Shown piece by piece: positions 1 to 7,739 of a DNA stretch of 64,000 bases; position 1 is the first letter of the stretch, and each line of letters starts with the position of its first letter. The DNA is taken from assembly GCF_000373365.1 (NCBI RefSeq), contig NZ_KB891148.1, forward strand, positions 1-64,000. Reading direction: 5' to 3'. The notes beneath the pieces were generated by a model. It had not been told where the DNA came from, searched no databases, and worked only from the letters and a program-made list of their open reading frames with translations. The position numbers and the translations under genes are program-made. Source of the stretch: Parafrankia discariae (GTDB lineage: Bacteria > Actinomycetota > Actinomycetes > Frankiales > Frankiaceae).

Positions 1-121
1 GCTTGCAATAGCAGCGCACCGACACCGGCGACAGACCCCGCTCTCGGTCCAGCCAGCCACCGAACTCCGCCAGCAGCGCCATATCCGGCTGCACGCAGCC
101 CCGACCCGCACCCATCTCCAT
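1..121 (-). CDS. Tyrosine recombinase/integrase, 5' end only (runs off the window)
   Basis: Read leftward from an ATG at 121, the frame gives about 40 residues before the window ends. They include AEFGGWLDRERGLSPVSVRC, the typical N-terminal core-binding (SAM-like) helix pattern of phage/XerC-type tyrosine recombinases. A GGCGAGGAG ribosome-binding site lies six bases before the ATG and supports this start. The catalytic domain with the R-H-R-Y residues lies outside, so activity cannot be judged. It would act by site-specific DNA cleavage and joining. It stands next to a group II intron remnant and upstream of a serine recombinase, in keeping with a mobile-element border. Family assignment is from pattern only; it could also be a truncated relic. 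Confidence 0.55.
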   Translation of the reverse strand, partial: MEMGAGRGCVQPDMALLAEFGGWLDRERGLSPVSVRCYCK

Positions 122-270
122 GATGATCTCCTCGCCTGGAGGAACACGACCACTCCAGACAGGCAGACCACCACCCGGTCCCGCAGGATTATGCCGAGAT
201 CAGGAAGCCGCTCATCGCCCTGACCAGGAAAACCAGAGCCAGGGCCGGCATAACCCGGACCTCGGCATAA

Positions 271-858
271 GCCGACGACTGGTGTCTAATGGTGTCGGGC
301 TCCCGGTCCGACGCCGAGGCCTTACGGGACGAGATCGCGGAAGTCCTCTCCGGAATGGGCCTGAGCCTGTCAGCGGAGAAGACGCTGATCACCCATATCG
401 AGGAAGGCCTCGATTTCCTTGGGTGGCGCATTCAGCGCCATCACAAGAGAGGCACGAACCGGCACTACGTCTATACCTATCCGTCACGGAATGCGGTTCA
501 TACCGTGACGGGAAAGGTTAAGGATCAGTGTCGCCAGACAGGGCCAAATCTTCCGCTCGACGTCCTGCTGTTTAATATCAATAGGATGTTGCGAGGCTGG
601 TGTACGTACTTCCGACCGGGGGTGTCCAGCAAAGCCTTCAACTACGTTGGCCACTATGCATGGGGCCGCGTGATCAGATGGTTGCGCAGGAAACACCGAA
701 AGATGAACTGGAAGGAGCTGCGGCGCCGGTACTGCGGCGGCCGGTGGTGGCCATCGGGCGAAACAGTGGCGCTGTTTAACGCGGGGGCGGTGCATACAAC
801 ACGCTACCGCTACCGGGGAGCAGCGATCCCAGCACCGTGGCCACTGGCCGGGCGATGA
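271..858 (+). pseudogene. Group II intron reverse transcriptase/maturase, C-terminal remnant
   Basis: The frame begins with ADDWCLMVSG, the catalytic strand of group II intron reverse transcriptases (normally YADD). It continues through EKTLITHIEEGLDFLGWRIQ and the maturase domain X (the GWCTYFRPG region, then a tryptophan-rich basic tail), ending at 858. The fingers and the rest of the palm are absent. The codon where the YADD tyrosine should stand, 268-270, is TAA, and the residues before it do not resemble a reverse transcriptase. So either a deletion joins foreign DNA here or the tyrosine codon mutated to a stop. An ATG at 289 opens a 189-residue frame, but the product would lack the active site. 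Intron RNA domains V and VI follow at once, confirming identity. Confidence 0.85.
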
Positions 859-884
859 GGGACCGAGGCACGGCAGGACCTGTG

Positions 885-978
885 GAGCGCCCGTTGCGGT
901 GAGAGCCGCACGCCGGGTGCGGGAAGCGGCCCGGAGAAACGGACTGGCCGAAAGACCAGTACCGCGCTCCGGGCCGAC
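885..978 (+). ncRNA. Group II intron domains V and VI (3' end of intron)
   Basis: Domain V (about 885-920) carries the catalytic AGC at 886-888. Its lower stem pairs GCGCCCG with CGGGTGC, and its upper stem TGCGG/CCGCA is closed by a GAGA loop. Domain VI (about 921-978) has a perfect 9-bp stem, GGCCCGGAG at 928-936 with CTCCGGGCC at 967-975. The intron seems to end in GAC at 976-978, fitting the AY 3' end rule. Directly after it the downstream exon reads in frame. The 5' domains are not present in the window. Confidence 0.8.
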
Positions 979-1866
979 TTTCACCTCGCGCACCTGGCCG
1001 GGCCCGGCGGGCACGTCACCACCATCGACATCGACCCCGACGTCACCAGCGGCGCGACCGCCGCCCTCGCCGCGACCGGCGTCGAGGCGGTCACGGTCCT
1101 CACCGGGGACGGTGTCTTCGGTGACCCGGACGGCCACGTTCACGATCGGCTGATCGCCACGGTGGGCGTCTGGGACATCTCCAGCGCCTGGTGGGACCAG
1201 CTCACCCCCGGCGGCCGGCTCGTCCTGCCCCTGCGCTGGCGGGGCCAGACCCGAGCGGTGGCCTTCCGCCGCGACGGCGACCGGATGATCAGCGAGTCGG
1301 TGGAGCTCTGCGGCTTTGTCCCCATGATCGGACAGGAAGGCGAGCGGACCGCCCCGATCCACCCCGGCGACCTCGTCGCGCTGCACTGGGATCAGGACCA
1401 GGCCATCGACCCCGACGCCCTCACCGGCGTACTCGCCCGGAAGCGGACGATCGCCTTGTCCGGCGTCGAGGTCGGACCCTACGACCCCTTCGACGGGATC
1501 TGGCTGCGCCTGACCGCCACCGAGCCCGGGTGCTGCCGCATCGCGGCCACCCCCGAGGCAGTGAAGTCCGCCCTGTGCGCGCCCGCGATACCCCAGCGCA
1601 GCCCGGCCCTCGTCGAGGGCGACTCACTCGCCTACCTCAGCCTCGCCCGCAACCACGCCGCGCCCGGCCGTCACATGCTCGGCGTCATCGGCCACGGCCC
1701 GAACCGCCACGACCTGGCCGACCAGCTGATCGAAGGTATCCACACCTGGAACAGCGACCGGGCAGCGATCCCCACCGTGACCGCCTACCGCAGCCTCGCC
1801 GGTCTCACGCACCAGGCATCCGGACTGATCCGCAAACCAGACAGCCCTCTCACAATCACATTCTGA
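979..1866 (+). pseudogene. Protein-L-isoaspartate methyltransferase-like (FxLD type), 3' exon only
   Basis: The frame opens right at the intron boundary with FHLAHLAGPGGHVTTIDID, the SAM-binding motif I region of PCMT-type methyltransferases. It continues with RLIATVGVWDISSAWWDQL and TPGGRLVLPL, also typical of the family. The C-terminal third (about 1600-1866) resembles the extra domain of the 'FxLD system' methyltransferases that partner small ribosomal peptides, including AYLSLARN and GVIGHGPNRHDLADQL. The N-terminal exon (substrate-binding part) is absent upstream, where a recombinase on the other strand is found instead. The gene is therefore broken unless a trans-spliced exon exists elsewhere. 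A GTG at 1162 could start a shorter frame, but it would lack motif I. No FxLD peptide gene was seen nearby. Confidence 0.72.
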
Positions 1867-2771
1867 TACACGCGGCGGGCCAAAACTCGGCCATCGAACC
1901 GCCGGCGCCGCAGAACACTCCGACGACGCGAGCACATATCCGCGCAAGCCACGCGGGCTGACATCGCCCGGCCGGCAGCAGCCGGCGAATCCCCTGAAGA
2001 CCTGAAGTTCGGCGCGGGCCGGACCCAAAACGGATAGCCGCCCGGAGGCGGAAAACCGCGAGGTGGGCCGGTGTCCGCCCCCCGGGCGGGCGCCGGGCCG
2101 CCGCACGAGTTTTCCAGCCTCCGGGCGGCGTAGCCTGGCCGACCATCAGAGGGGGCCACGGGCCACTGACCTGCTCTTTCACCGGCCAGCTCCCCCTCCA
2201 CCCTTAATCGGAGGGAATACTGGAGGGAATATCCGCGGGAATAATGGAGGGTATAACGGAGGGTGGGGGTTTCGATTTAGCCTGCATGGCAGGAGGGGTT
2301 CCGGTGCATGCGGCTCGCCGGGTGGCCCGAGGCGAGGACGGTTTCTTGCGCGGCAGCGGGATGGGTAGCCTCGCGACAGGCGGTTTTGGCTTAAATTTCC
2401 ACGCTAGGACTTTTCTCGCCCCGCATTAAATCATTCCACGCTACCAATGTAAATTTCGGCATGGGTAATGTCAATGGCCTACGGACCATAGAACGCGAGT
2501 ATCCGATTTCCGGGGTTGTCCCTGGGGAGAGCCCATGGCCGGTCTCGACTTCGCCAACGGCGGCCAGCACGGTACGCGGCAACCCCGGCCAGGTCGCCGC
2601 CGCCGCGACCTACAGCCACGGGTAGTCGGCGGGAATCTCCTGCGCGGCGGGCCTGCGATGCTGACGGCAGCTGCTGCCGCAGTCGGCCCCGCCGCCGAGG
2701 AGCCCGGCCGCGACACCGCCAGCGAGGATCCGCAGGGCGAGCGGCAGCGCGCGCAGTCCGACGGCGCCGGC
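1867..2771. other. Gene-poor spacer
   Basis: About 900 bp with no frame that reads like a protein on either strand. Long open frames here are GC-rich shadows. The only structure seen is the 12-bp tandem repeat at 2210-2269. Confidence 0.55.
2210..2269 (+). repeat. 12-bp G-rich tandem repeat, five units
   Basis: Five consecutive 12-bp units: GGAGGGAATACT, GGAGGGAATATC, CGCGGGAATAAT, GGAGGGTATAAC, GGAGGGTGGGGG. The phase is exact. Each unit holds a GGG tract, so the strand could form a G-quadruplex, and GGAGGG resembles a ribosome-binding site. No gene starts just downstream. Confidence 0.85.
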
Positions 2772-3750
2772 TCACGCGGGGCCGAGGGGGGACCGCGGCC
2801 CGAACTGCGGCGTGGGTGGGCGGGGTGTCGGTGCCGGGTCCGGCTCATGGCGGTGGTCGTGCGGGTCGGGGTTGTCGGCTGGGGGGCGGGTGCGGATCGG
2901 GGTGCCGTAGCGGGTGGTGAGTTCGTCGAGGTCGGTGCGGGTGGTGGTGTGCAGGGGCAGCCACACTTGCCGGGCGGGGGCGAGGTCGGGCGGGTCGGCC
3001 GCAGTCGTCGGGGCGGTCAGGGGGGCGGGGGCGGCGGTGACGATGACGACGCCGGCCGGGGTGGCGGCGAGCCGGGCGCGCAGTTCCCGTTCCCGGTAGG
3101 TGGACCGGCAGCCAGATCAGGACGGGGCTGGTCAGGCCGCTGGAGGCAGCGAGCCTCGTGTAGCCGGGGATCTTGCGCGCGATCTGAGAGAGGGATTCGG
3201 TGCCGGTGTCGAACTCGACGAAGAAGTCGAGCCGGCGCTGGCCGGCCTGCCAGGTGCCGTAGCCGTCCGGGCGGATCCACTGCCGCCACAGGGCGGCGGC
3301 ACGCCGTTCGGACCACCAGACGGTCAGTCCTTCGTTGTCGGGGCGGGTGCGGCTGGCATACACCCAGGCGGTGAAGACCGCGTTGACGCCGACAAGGTGA
3401 CCGAGGCGGGGCGAGCTCACCCAGGCGTGCAGTTTGTCGCGGCGGTAGCCGAGGTCGGCGACGCTCTGGCCGCGCCCGGCGGCGAGAATCGCCGCGCCGA
3501 CCGGCCCGAGCATGTAGTGGTAGGGGCCGGTACCGCGGCCTTGGCCGTAGTAGGGGCGCATCCGGTCGACGGTCTGCAGCCGGTGCAGGGTCGCCAGTCG
3601 CATCCGGGCCATCCGGTCGCCGTCGAACGCGAGGCGGGTCAGATGGTGGCTGGTCAGGACCCGGTGCTCGTGCAGCATCGCGAACATCCACCGGTCCCGG
3701 CTGGTCATCCGCCCGGCCACTTCCAGCAGTCTCTGCTCGGCGCCGCTCAC
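2772..3750 (-). pseudogene. Replication-relaxation family protein, frameshifted
   Basis: A GTG start at 3750 overlaps the stop of the upstream gene (GTGA). The first ~215 residues look like the winged-helix replication-relaxation family of actinobacterial plasmids and integrative elements: RDRWMFAMLHEHRVLTSHHL, then a LATLHRLQTVDRM segment, then the nuclease-like RLDFFVEFDTGTESL. Near 3098-3108 the frame breaks. After VLIWLPV the protein continues in another frame as YRERELRARLAATPAGVVIV, through WLPLHTTTRTDLDELTTRYG, to a stop at 2772. One extra base, or two missing ones, explains this. It may be a true mutation or a sequencing error. The role in the family is linked to plasmid replication and conjugative transfer but is poorly defined. 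Confidence 0.72.
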
Positions 3751-4595
3751 TGGCTGCCTCCCAGCAGGGCGGGTCGGAGATCGCGCCCGGCTTCGAGCAC
3801 GCGGGTGTGCCGGCCTGCGGCGACCCGCAACGCGGCGGTGTCGGCCTGATCGATCACGAGGCGGGCCGCCGCCGCCGTCCACGCCGTGCCCTGCTCCGGA
3901 GCGCCTTCGGAGCCCTTGGGGGAGGGGCCGTCGGAGGGAGCGCGCGCATCCCCGCCGGAGGGGGACGGCACGGATGTAGATGGCTGGGCCAACTTCACGC
4001 TCTGCAGGCGGTTCACCTGCAGCAGATGGGCGTCCTCCGGGATGGTCACCTCTCGTTCGGTCGCCTGTGCCAGCAACCGCTGGGCTTCCGTCCACGGCCA
4101 CGGCGTCAGCACTGCCAGCACCGGCAGGTCCATCGCAGCCCTGCGGTAGGAGGCCGCCTGCACCAGGCCCGCCCGGTGCCCGCCGAGCACCACTCGGGCC
4201 CCGATTCCCCGCACCCCGGCCGGCAGCCCGACGAAAACATCGATAAAGCCGGGCAGCGCCTCCGCGTCGAGGTCGGCGATATCCCCGCGGTAGACAGGGG
4301 CCAGCGCTGCGGCGCTATGACGCAGCACCAGCATTGCCATCCCCACTGCCGCGGCATTCCACGTGTCCGACTCCCGTGAACACGGAAGAGACGCCCGCGC
4401 AGCGGGCCGGGCCGCCAACGGTGTCTGCGGCCCAGTCATCTCCATCCGCAACTCCCGCAGGCTGAACCACCGGTCGGCCTGCCTCGGGACATCAGCGCCG
4501 TTCACCCCCGATCCACCCGGGGATTCCAGCAGCGTCAGGAAGATCTCGGACCGATCCAACGATGATTCCGCAGCGTTATCAGAGTCGCGCAGCAC
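3747..4595 (-). CDS. Hypothetical protein, coupled to the replication-relaxation gene
   Basis: I do not recognise this protein (282 residues from a GTG at 4595). A GGGAG ribosome-binding site nine bases upstream supports that start. The frame stays open back to 4751, but there it runs into the iteron-like repeats. Its TGA overlaps the GTG of the next gene, so the two are probably translated together. Visible features: an Ala/Val-rich middle part (about residues 60-190) with short hydrophobic stretches such as VGMAMLVLRHSAAALAPVY and LPVLAVLTPWPW, and a low-complexity Ser/Pro/Gly segment (about 215-240). There is no clear signal peptide or catalytic motif. Its place beside repeats and a replication-relaxation gene suggests an accessory role in element maintenance. 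Confidence 0.55.
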   Translation of the reverse strand: MLRDSDNAAESSLDRSEIFLTLLESPGGSGVNGADVPRQADRWFSLRELRMEMTGPQTPLAARPAARASLPCSRESDTWNAAAVGMAMLVLRHSAAALAPVYRGDIADLDAEALPGFIDVFVGLPAGVRGIGARVVLGGHRAGLVQAASYRRAAMDLPVLAVLTPWPWTEAQRLLAQATEREVTIPEDAHLLQVNRLQSVKLAQPSTSVPSPSGGDARAPSDGPSPKGSEGAPEQGTAWTAAAARLVIDQADTAALRVAAGRHTRVLEAGRDLRPALLGGSQ

Positions 4596-4656
4596 GATGG
4601 ATGTCTCCCGTCCTTGGAGCCAGCGTTCCGTCGACTCCAAGGACGCCACACCACAT

Positions 4657-4810
4657 CTGACGGTGATCTGACACTCGTCCACGCCCAGGTAGATGAGGCG
4701 AAGGGGCGTCCGGAAGCGACCTGACGGTGATCTGACGGTGATCTGACACATCGCCTCGGAGGACGGGAATGATCAGGTGTCAGATCTGTGTCAGATCACC
4801 GTCAGACACC
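4657..4810. repeat. Iteron-like repeats CTGACGGTGATCTGACA, direct and inverted copies
   Basis: Direct copies of CTGACGGTGATCTGAC begin at 4657, 4721 and 4732; the last two overlap into one tract, 4721-4750. An inverted copy, GTCAGATCACCGTCAG, lies at 4790-4805 with a partial GTGTCAGATC before it. The 4732 and 4790 copies can pair into a long hairpin with a loop of about 40 nt. The same unit recurs at 5548-5606. Such repeats next to a replication-relaxation gene resemble a replication origin or a regulator-binding array. Confidence 0.8.
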
Positions 4811-5547
4811 CTGGAGTTCACTCGGACCCGAACAGCTACCCCGGCTGCCAGCTGCCGTTCACCAAGCGGTATCCACCGAGATCCTGTTGCGGAGAAACCG
4901 AGCTCCCCGGCCTCCGTCCCGCCCGACCCGAGGTGCCGCGGGATCAATCCATTCACCGTCCAGCCCACAACCACCCCGAAGCCCAAGGGCTCTACCCAGA
5001 AGCCACAGCCCGCCCGCACCGTTTCCCACCTCCGCCAAGATCGAAAATCTCGCTATCTGCCCAACCATAGTGAAATTCCCACCAACGCTACCGGGAACCT
5101 CGACCGTGCTATATCGCGGTCCACCGCACTCCATGGTCAGCCGCCGCCTCGGTTGTCCCGCGCTACCGGAACACGACGCCAGAGTCATCATCGACCATCC
5201 GCCCTACCGCCACGCCGCACACGTTTCTCCGCAATCTCAGTGCGCTCGCGGGGCAACCTGCCGCCCCGGGAGGGAAGCCTCCTCGCTGTCCATTTCCACC
5301 GGCGCGGCGGACGACCCGCTCGTGGACACCGTCACCGCCGCCCGCATCGTCGGCCTGGGCGGCAACCGTCTGATCCCCTCTCGGGCTCGTCGCCCTGCAC
5401 AGCGCTCGCGCTGCCCAAGCGTCCGGCGCTCCCTCCACGTCACCGCCCCCGTAGACATCCCTCTTCGCGCGCCCGCCACGTAGCCCACCCGCCGCCCCTA
5501 CCTGCGCCCGGCCAGCAGGCCCGACAACAGGCCTGACCTGGGAGAAC
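4811..5547. other. Spacer between two repeat clusters, no confident gene
   Basis: About 740 bp bounded by the iteron-like repeats. Base composition is less GC-rich than the flanks, particularly around 5030-5130. Open frames exist on both strands but have poor codon usage and no family motifs. One stretch near 5310-5370 reads DDPLVDTVTAARIVGL, faintly like an excisionase helix, but the frame degenerates at once. This could be the origin segment itself. Confidence 0.5.
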
Positions 5548-5606
5548 GTGATCTGACGGTGATCTGACACAAGTTGCAGACGCAACAACAGTCAGATCAC
5601 CGTCAG
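5548..5606. repeat. Second iteron-like cluster
   Basis: GTGATCTGACGGTGATCTGACA at 5548-5569 holds one full unit preceded by a half unit. The inverted copy GTCAGATCACCGTCAG lies at 5591-5606, about 20 bases away, so the pair can form a hairpin. It is the same unit as at 4657-4810, about 750 bp away. Confidence 0.8.
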
Positions 5607-5826
5607 GTTCCTTCGCTCACCATAGGAGCGCAGCGCGGACCCGGCAGATCTCTCCGAGGAGTCCGGCACGGAACCCACCCAGCCCCGTAGGTCCACCCGT
5701 CACGCGGAGCAGGTCCGCCAAGACCCCGCTCCCCACCAACCGGCGGCGCCCAGTACACCGCCGCCGCCAAAAGCGGCCAGGTCGATCTCTGGGCTACCTC
5801 CCCTGCGCCCGGCTCTCCTCACCACG

Positions 5827-5946
5827 ATGACTCCCCAGCAATTCGCCGATGCCGTTCAAGCACTCGCCGACCTCATCGCACTGCATTTCCCTCCCGACGG
5901 GCCCATTCCTCATCAAGGAAGCCCTCCGGAAATTGAGACAATTTGA
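5827..5946 (+). CDS. Small hypothetical protein (39 residues) upstream of the recombinase
   Basis: An ATG at 5827 opens a 39-residue frame beginning MTPQQFADAVQALADLIA and ending at a TGA at 5944-5946. The amphipathic helix pattern resembles the small proteins often found directly before large serine recombinases in actinobacterial elements, but I cannot name it. No strong ribosome-binding site is visible, and it could be fortuitous. It runs in the same direction as the recombinase, with a 161-bp gap between them. Confidence 0.35.
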   Translation: MTPQQFADAVQALADLIALHFPPDGPIPHQGSPPEIETI

Positions 5947-6107
5947 CACCACCGATACGGAGAGCGACAATCACCGTCGCCGATCCGACGGCGTCAATCC
6001 ACAGAATGGGACCGAGAGAAGCCGATGTTCCACATACTCCCCCTGCAACTGGCGGGGGAACGCCACCCACAGGACACCCCCGCAACCGGCGACAGCCGGG
6101 ACGACGA

Positions 6108-7739
6108 ATGACCACGCCGAACTCCGGCACCCTCTGGGGATCGACCATTCCGCAACCGACTATCCGGGTGGCGCTTTCTCTTCGGGCCTCGACCGATGAG
6201 GAAAACCAGCCCTACTCCCTGGACGGGCAGGAAGCCGGGCTGAGGAAGTTCGTCGCGAGTCAGCCAGGCTGGACTATCGTCAAGATCTATCGCGACCGTA
6301 AGTCCGGTGCCACGATGGACCGGCCTGGGCTGCTCCAGGCCATATCGGATGCCCGAGCCCACCGCTACGACGTCCTTCTTGTCTACCGGGTCGACCGCAT
6401 CGCCCGCTCGCTGCGGGTTCTCTGCCAGATCGTCGACGAGCTCGACAAGACAGGCGTCACGTTCAGATCGGCCACCGAGCCGTTCGATACATCCACCCAC
6501 ATCGGGCGCATGCTGATGCAGATCCTGGGCATGTTCGCCGAGTTCGAACGCGCCGCCATGATCGACCGCATCCGCAAGGCGCTGCGCGCGAAGTCCGCCA
6601 AGGGCGGATGGCATGCCGGCAGGACCCCATACGGCTACACCGTGGACGAGAACAAACTCTTCCTCGTCCCCGTACCCGACCACGCACTCATCATCGAGGA
6701 AATCTTCCAGCTATACACCCGACGCCATCTCGGCAGCAAAGCAATTGCGAACCACCTCAACGAGAAGGGACTGCGGACCCGCGACGGAGGACTCTGGTCC
6801 GACCGCTACATCACGACCCTGCTCCGCAACCGCGTCTACACCGGTGAGATCTACTACGACGATTCCTGGCACCCAGCCCCGCACACACCGCTGGTCGACA
6901 GCGAGACCTTCGCCAAGGCCACGAAGATCCTCGATGCCCGATCCAGAGATCACAGCTTGCGCGCCTCGAACCCCGCCGAGTACGAACTCACCGGCCGCGT
7001 CGTCTGCGACCGCTGCAACGCCGCCTACACCGGAGCCCTCGCCCACGGACGATCCCGCGAGTACCGCTACTACCTCTGCCACAACCGGCAACGCTTCGGC
7101 AAGAGCCGCTGCGACAACGACCGGCTACCCGCGGACGCCCTCGAGGACGCCGTCCTCAACGCCCTCATCAAGACCTACAGCACTTCGACGATCTTCGACG
7201 CCGCCATCGCCGCCCACCAGACCAGAACCGCGGAACCCCAGCAAGACCACAGCGAACACCTCGCCCGGCTGGAAAACCAGATCAACGCGATCCGCGGCAA
7301 GATCCGCAAATACCAGACCGCGTTCGAAGAGGGCACCATGCCTGAGGACGCCTGCGGAGAACGCATCCGAGACCTCGCGACACAGCTCACCCAGGTCCAG
7401 GACGAACACGACAAGATCAAAATCGAGATGGTGGAGGAACCACCCGATCCCGTGCCCCTCGCGAAGATCGGCGACATCCAAGGTCTCATCTTGACCTTGC
7501 TGGCGGAAGCTCCGGCGAAAGAGGGCGGCAAGCCCCTGCGCAGGGCAGTCCTACACACGCTGATCGAAGAAATCCGTGTAAGATCAAGGTCGGACATCAC
7601 GCCGACGTTCCGCATTCCCGACCAGGACGCGGTTCGGGTTGTCCCAGATCCTGTGGGCAGGGGCGGGGTCGAACCGCCGACCTTCCGCTTTTCAGGTGGA
7701 CGACACAAGCCGTCCACGACGGGTCATGACTGTCCATGA
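6108..7739 (+). CDS. Large serine recombinase
   Basis: A 543-residue site-specific recombinase of the large serine integrase type. The N-terminal resolvase domain (about residues 19-160) has the catalytic serine in ALSLRAS (Ser28), followed by VYRVDRIARSLR and the GMFAEFERAAMIDRIR helix. The recombinase domain follows (about 165-290), then a zinc ribbon (CDRC ... YLCHN ... SRCDND, about 305-350). A coiled coil (ARLENQINAIRGKIRKYQ) sets synapsis direction in the family. The frame is open back to 5943, but those 55 residues look non-coding, so the ATG at 6108 is preferred. The last ~30 codons (GRGGVEPPTFRFSGG onward) are antisense to a tRNA-Phe 3' half. The native C-terminus may have been altered by integration. 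All catalytic elements seem intact. Confidence 0.9.
   Translation: MTTPNSGTLWGSTIPQPTIRVALSLRASTDEENQPYSLDGQEAGLRKFVASQPGWTIVKIYRDRKSGATMDRPGLLQAISDARAHRYDVLLVYRVDRIARSLRVLCQIVDELDKTGVTFRSATEPFDTSTHIGRMLMQILGMFAEFERAAMIDRIRKALRAKSAKGGWHAGRTPYGYTVDENKLFLVPVPDHALIIEEIFQLYTRRHLGSKAIANHLNEKGLRTRDGGLWSDRYITTLLRNRVYTGEIYYDDSWHPAPHTPLVDSETFAKATKILDARSRDHSLRASNPAEYELTGRVVCDRCNAAYTGALAHGRSREYRYYLCHNRQRFGKSRCDNDRLPADALEDAVLNALIKTYSTSTIFDAAIAAHQTRTAEPQQDHSEHLARLENQINAIRGKIRKYQTAFEEGTMPEDACGERIRDLATQLTQVQDEHDKIKIEMVEEPPDPVPLAKIGDIQGLILTLLAEAPAKEGGKPLRRAVLHTLIEEIRVRSRSDITPTFRIPDQDAVRVVPDPVGRGGVEPPTFRFSGGRHKPSTTGHDCP
7651..7695 (-). other. tRNA-Phe 3'-half relic, probable attachment site
   Basis: On the minus strand the sequence reads CTGAAAAGCGGAAGGTC, then a perfect T arm (GGCGG-TTCGACC-CCGCC), then CCTGCCCA. 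This matches a tRNA-Phe (anticodon GAA) from the anticodon loop to near the CCA end. The 5' half and the anticodon-stem partner are missing, so it is not a functional tRNA. Such 3' halves are typical att sites of integrative elements. The recombinase ORF reads through it. Confidence 0.7.

Noticed and set aside
2535-3374. Long plus-strand open frame opposite the replication-relaxation gene
   Set aside because: Gly/Arg-rich composition and no family motifs; it is the GC-rich complement of the real minus-strand gene.
4788-5483. Possible excisionase-like protein (VDTVTAARIVGL near 5310)
   Set aside because: Only about 15 residues look helical and the surrounding frame is not protein-like.
7651-7695. 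A functional tRNA-Phe gene
   Set aside because: Only the 3' half is present; D arm, acceptor 5' strand and anticodon stem partner are missing.
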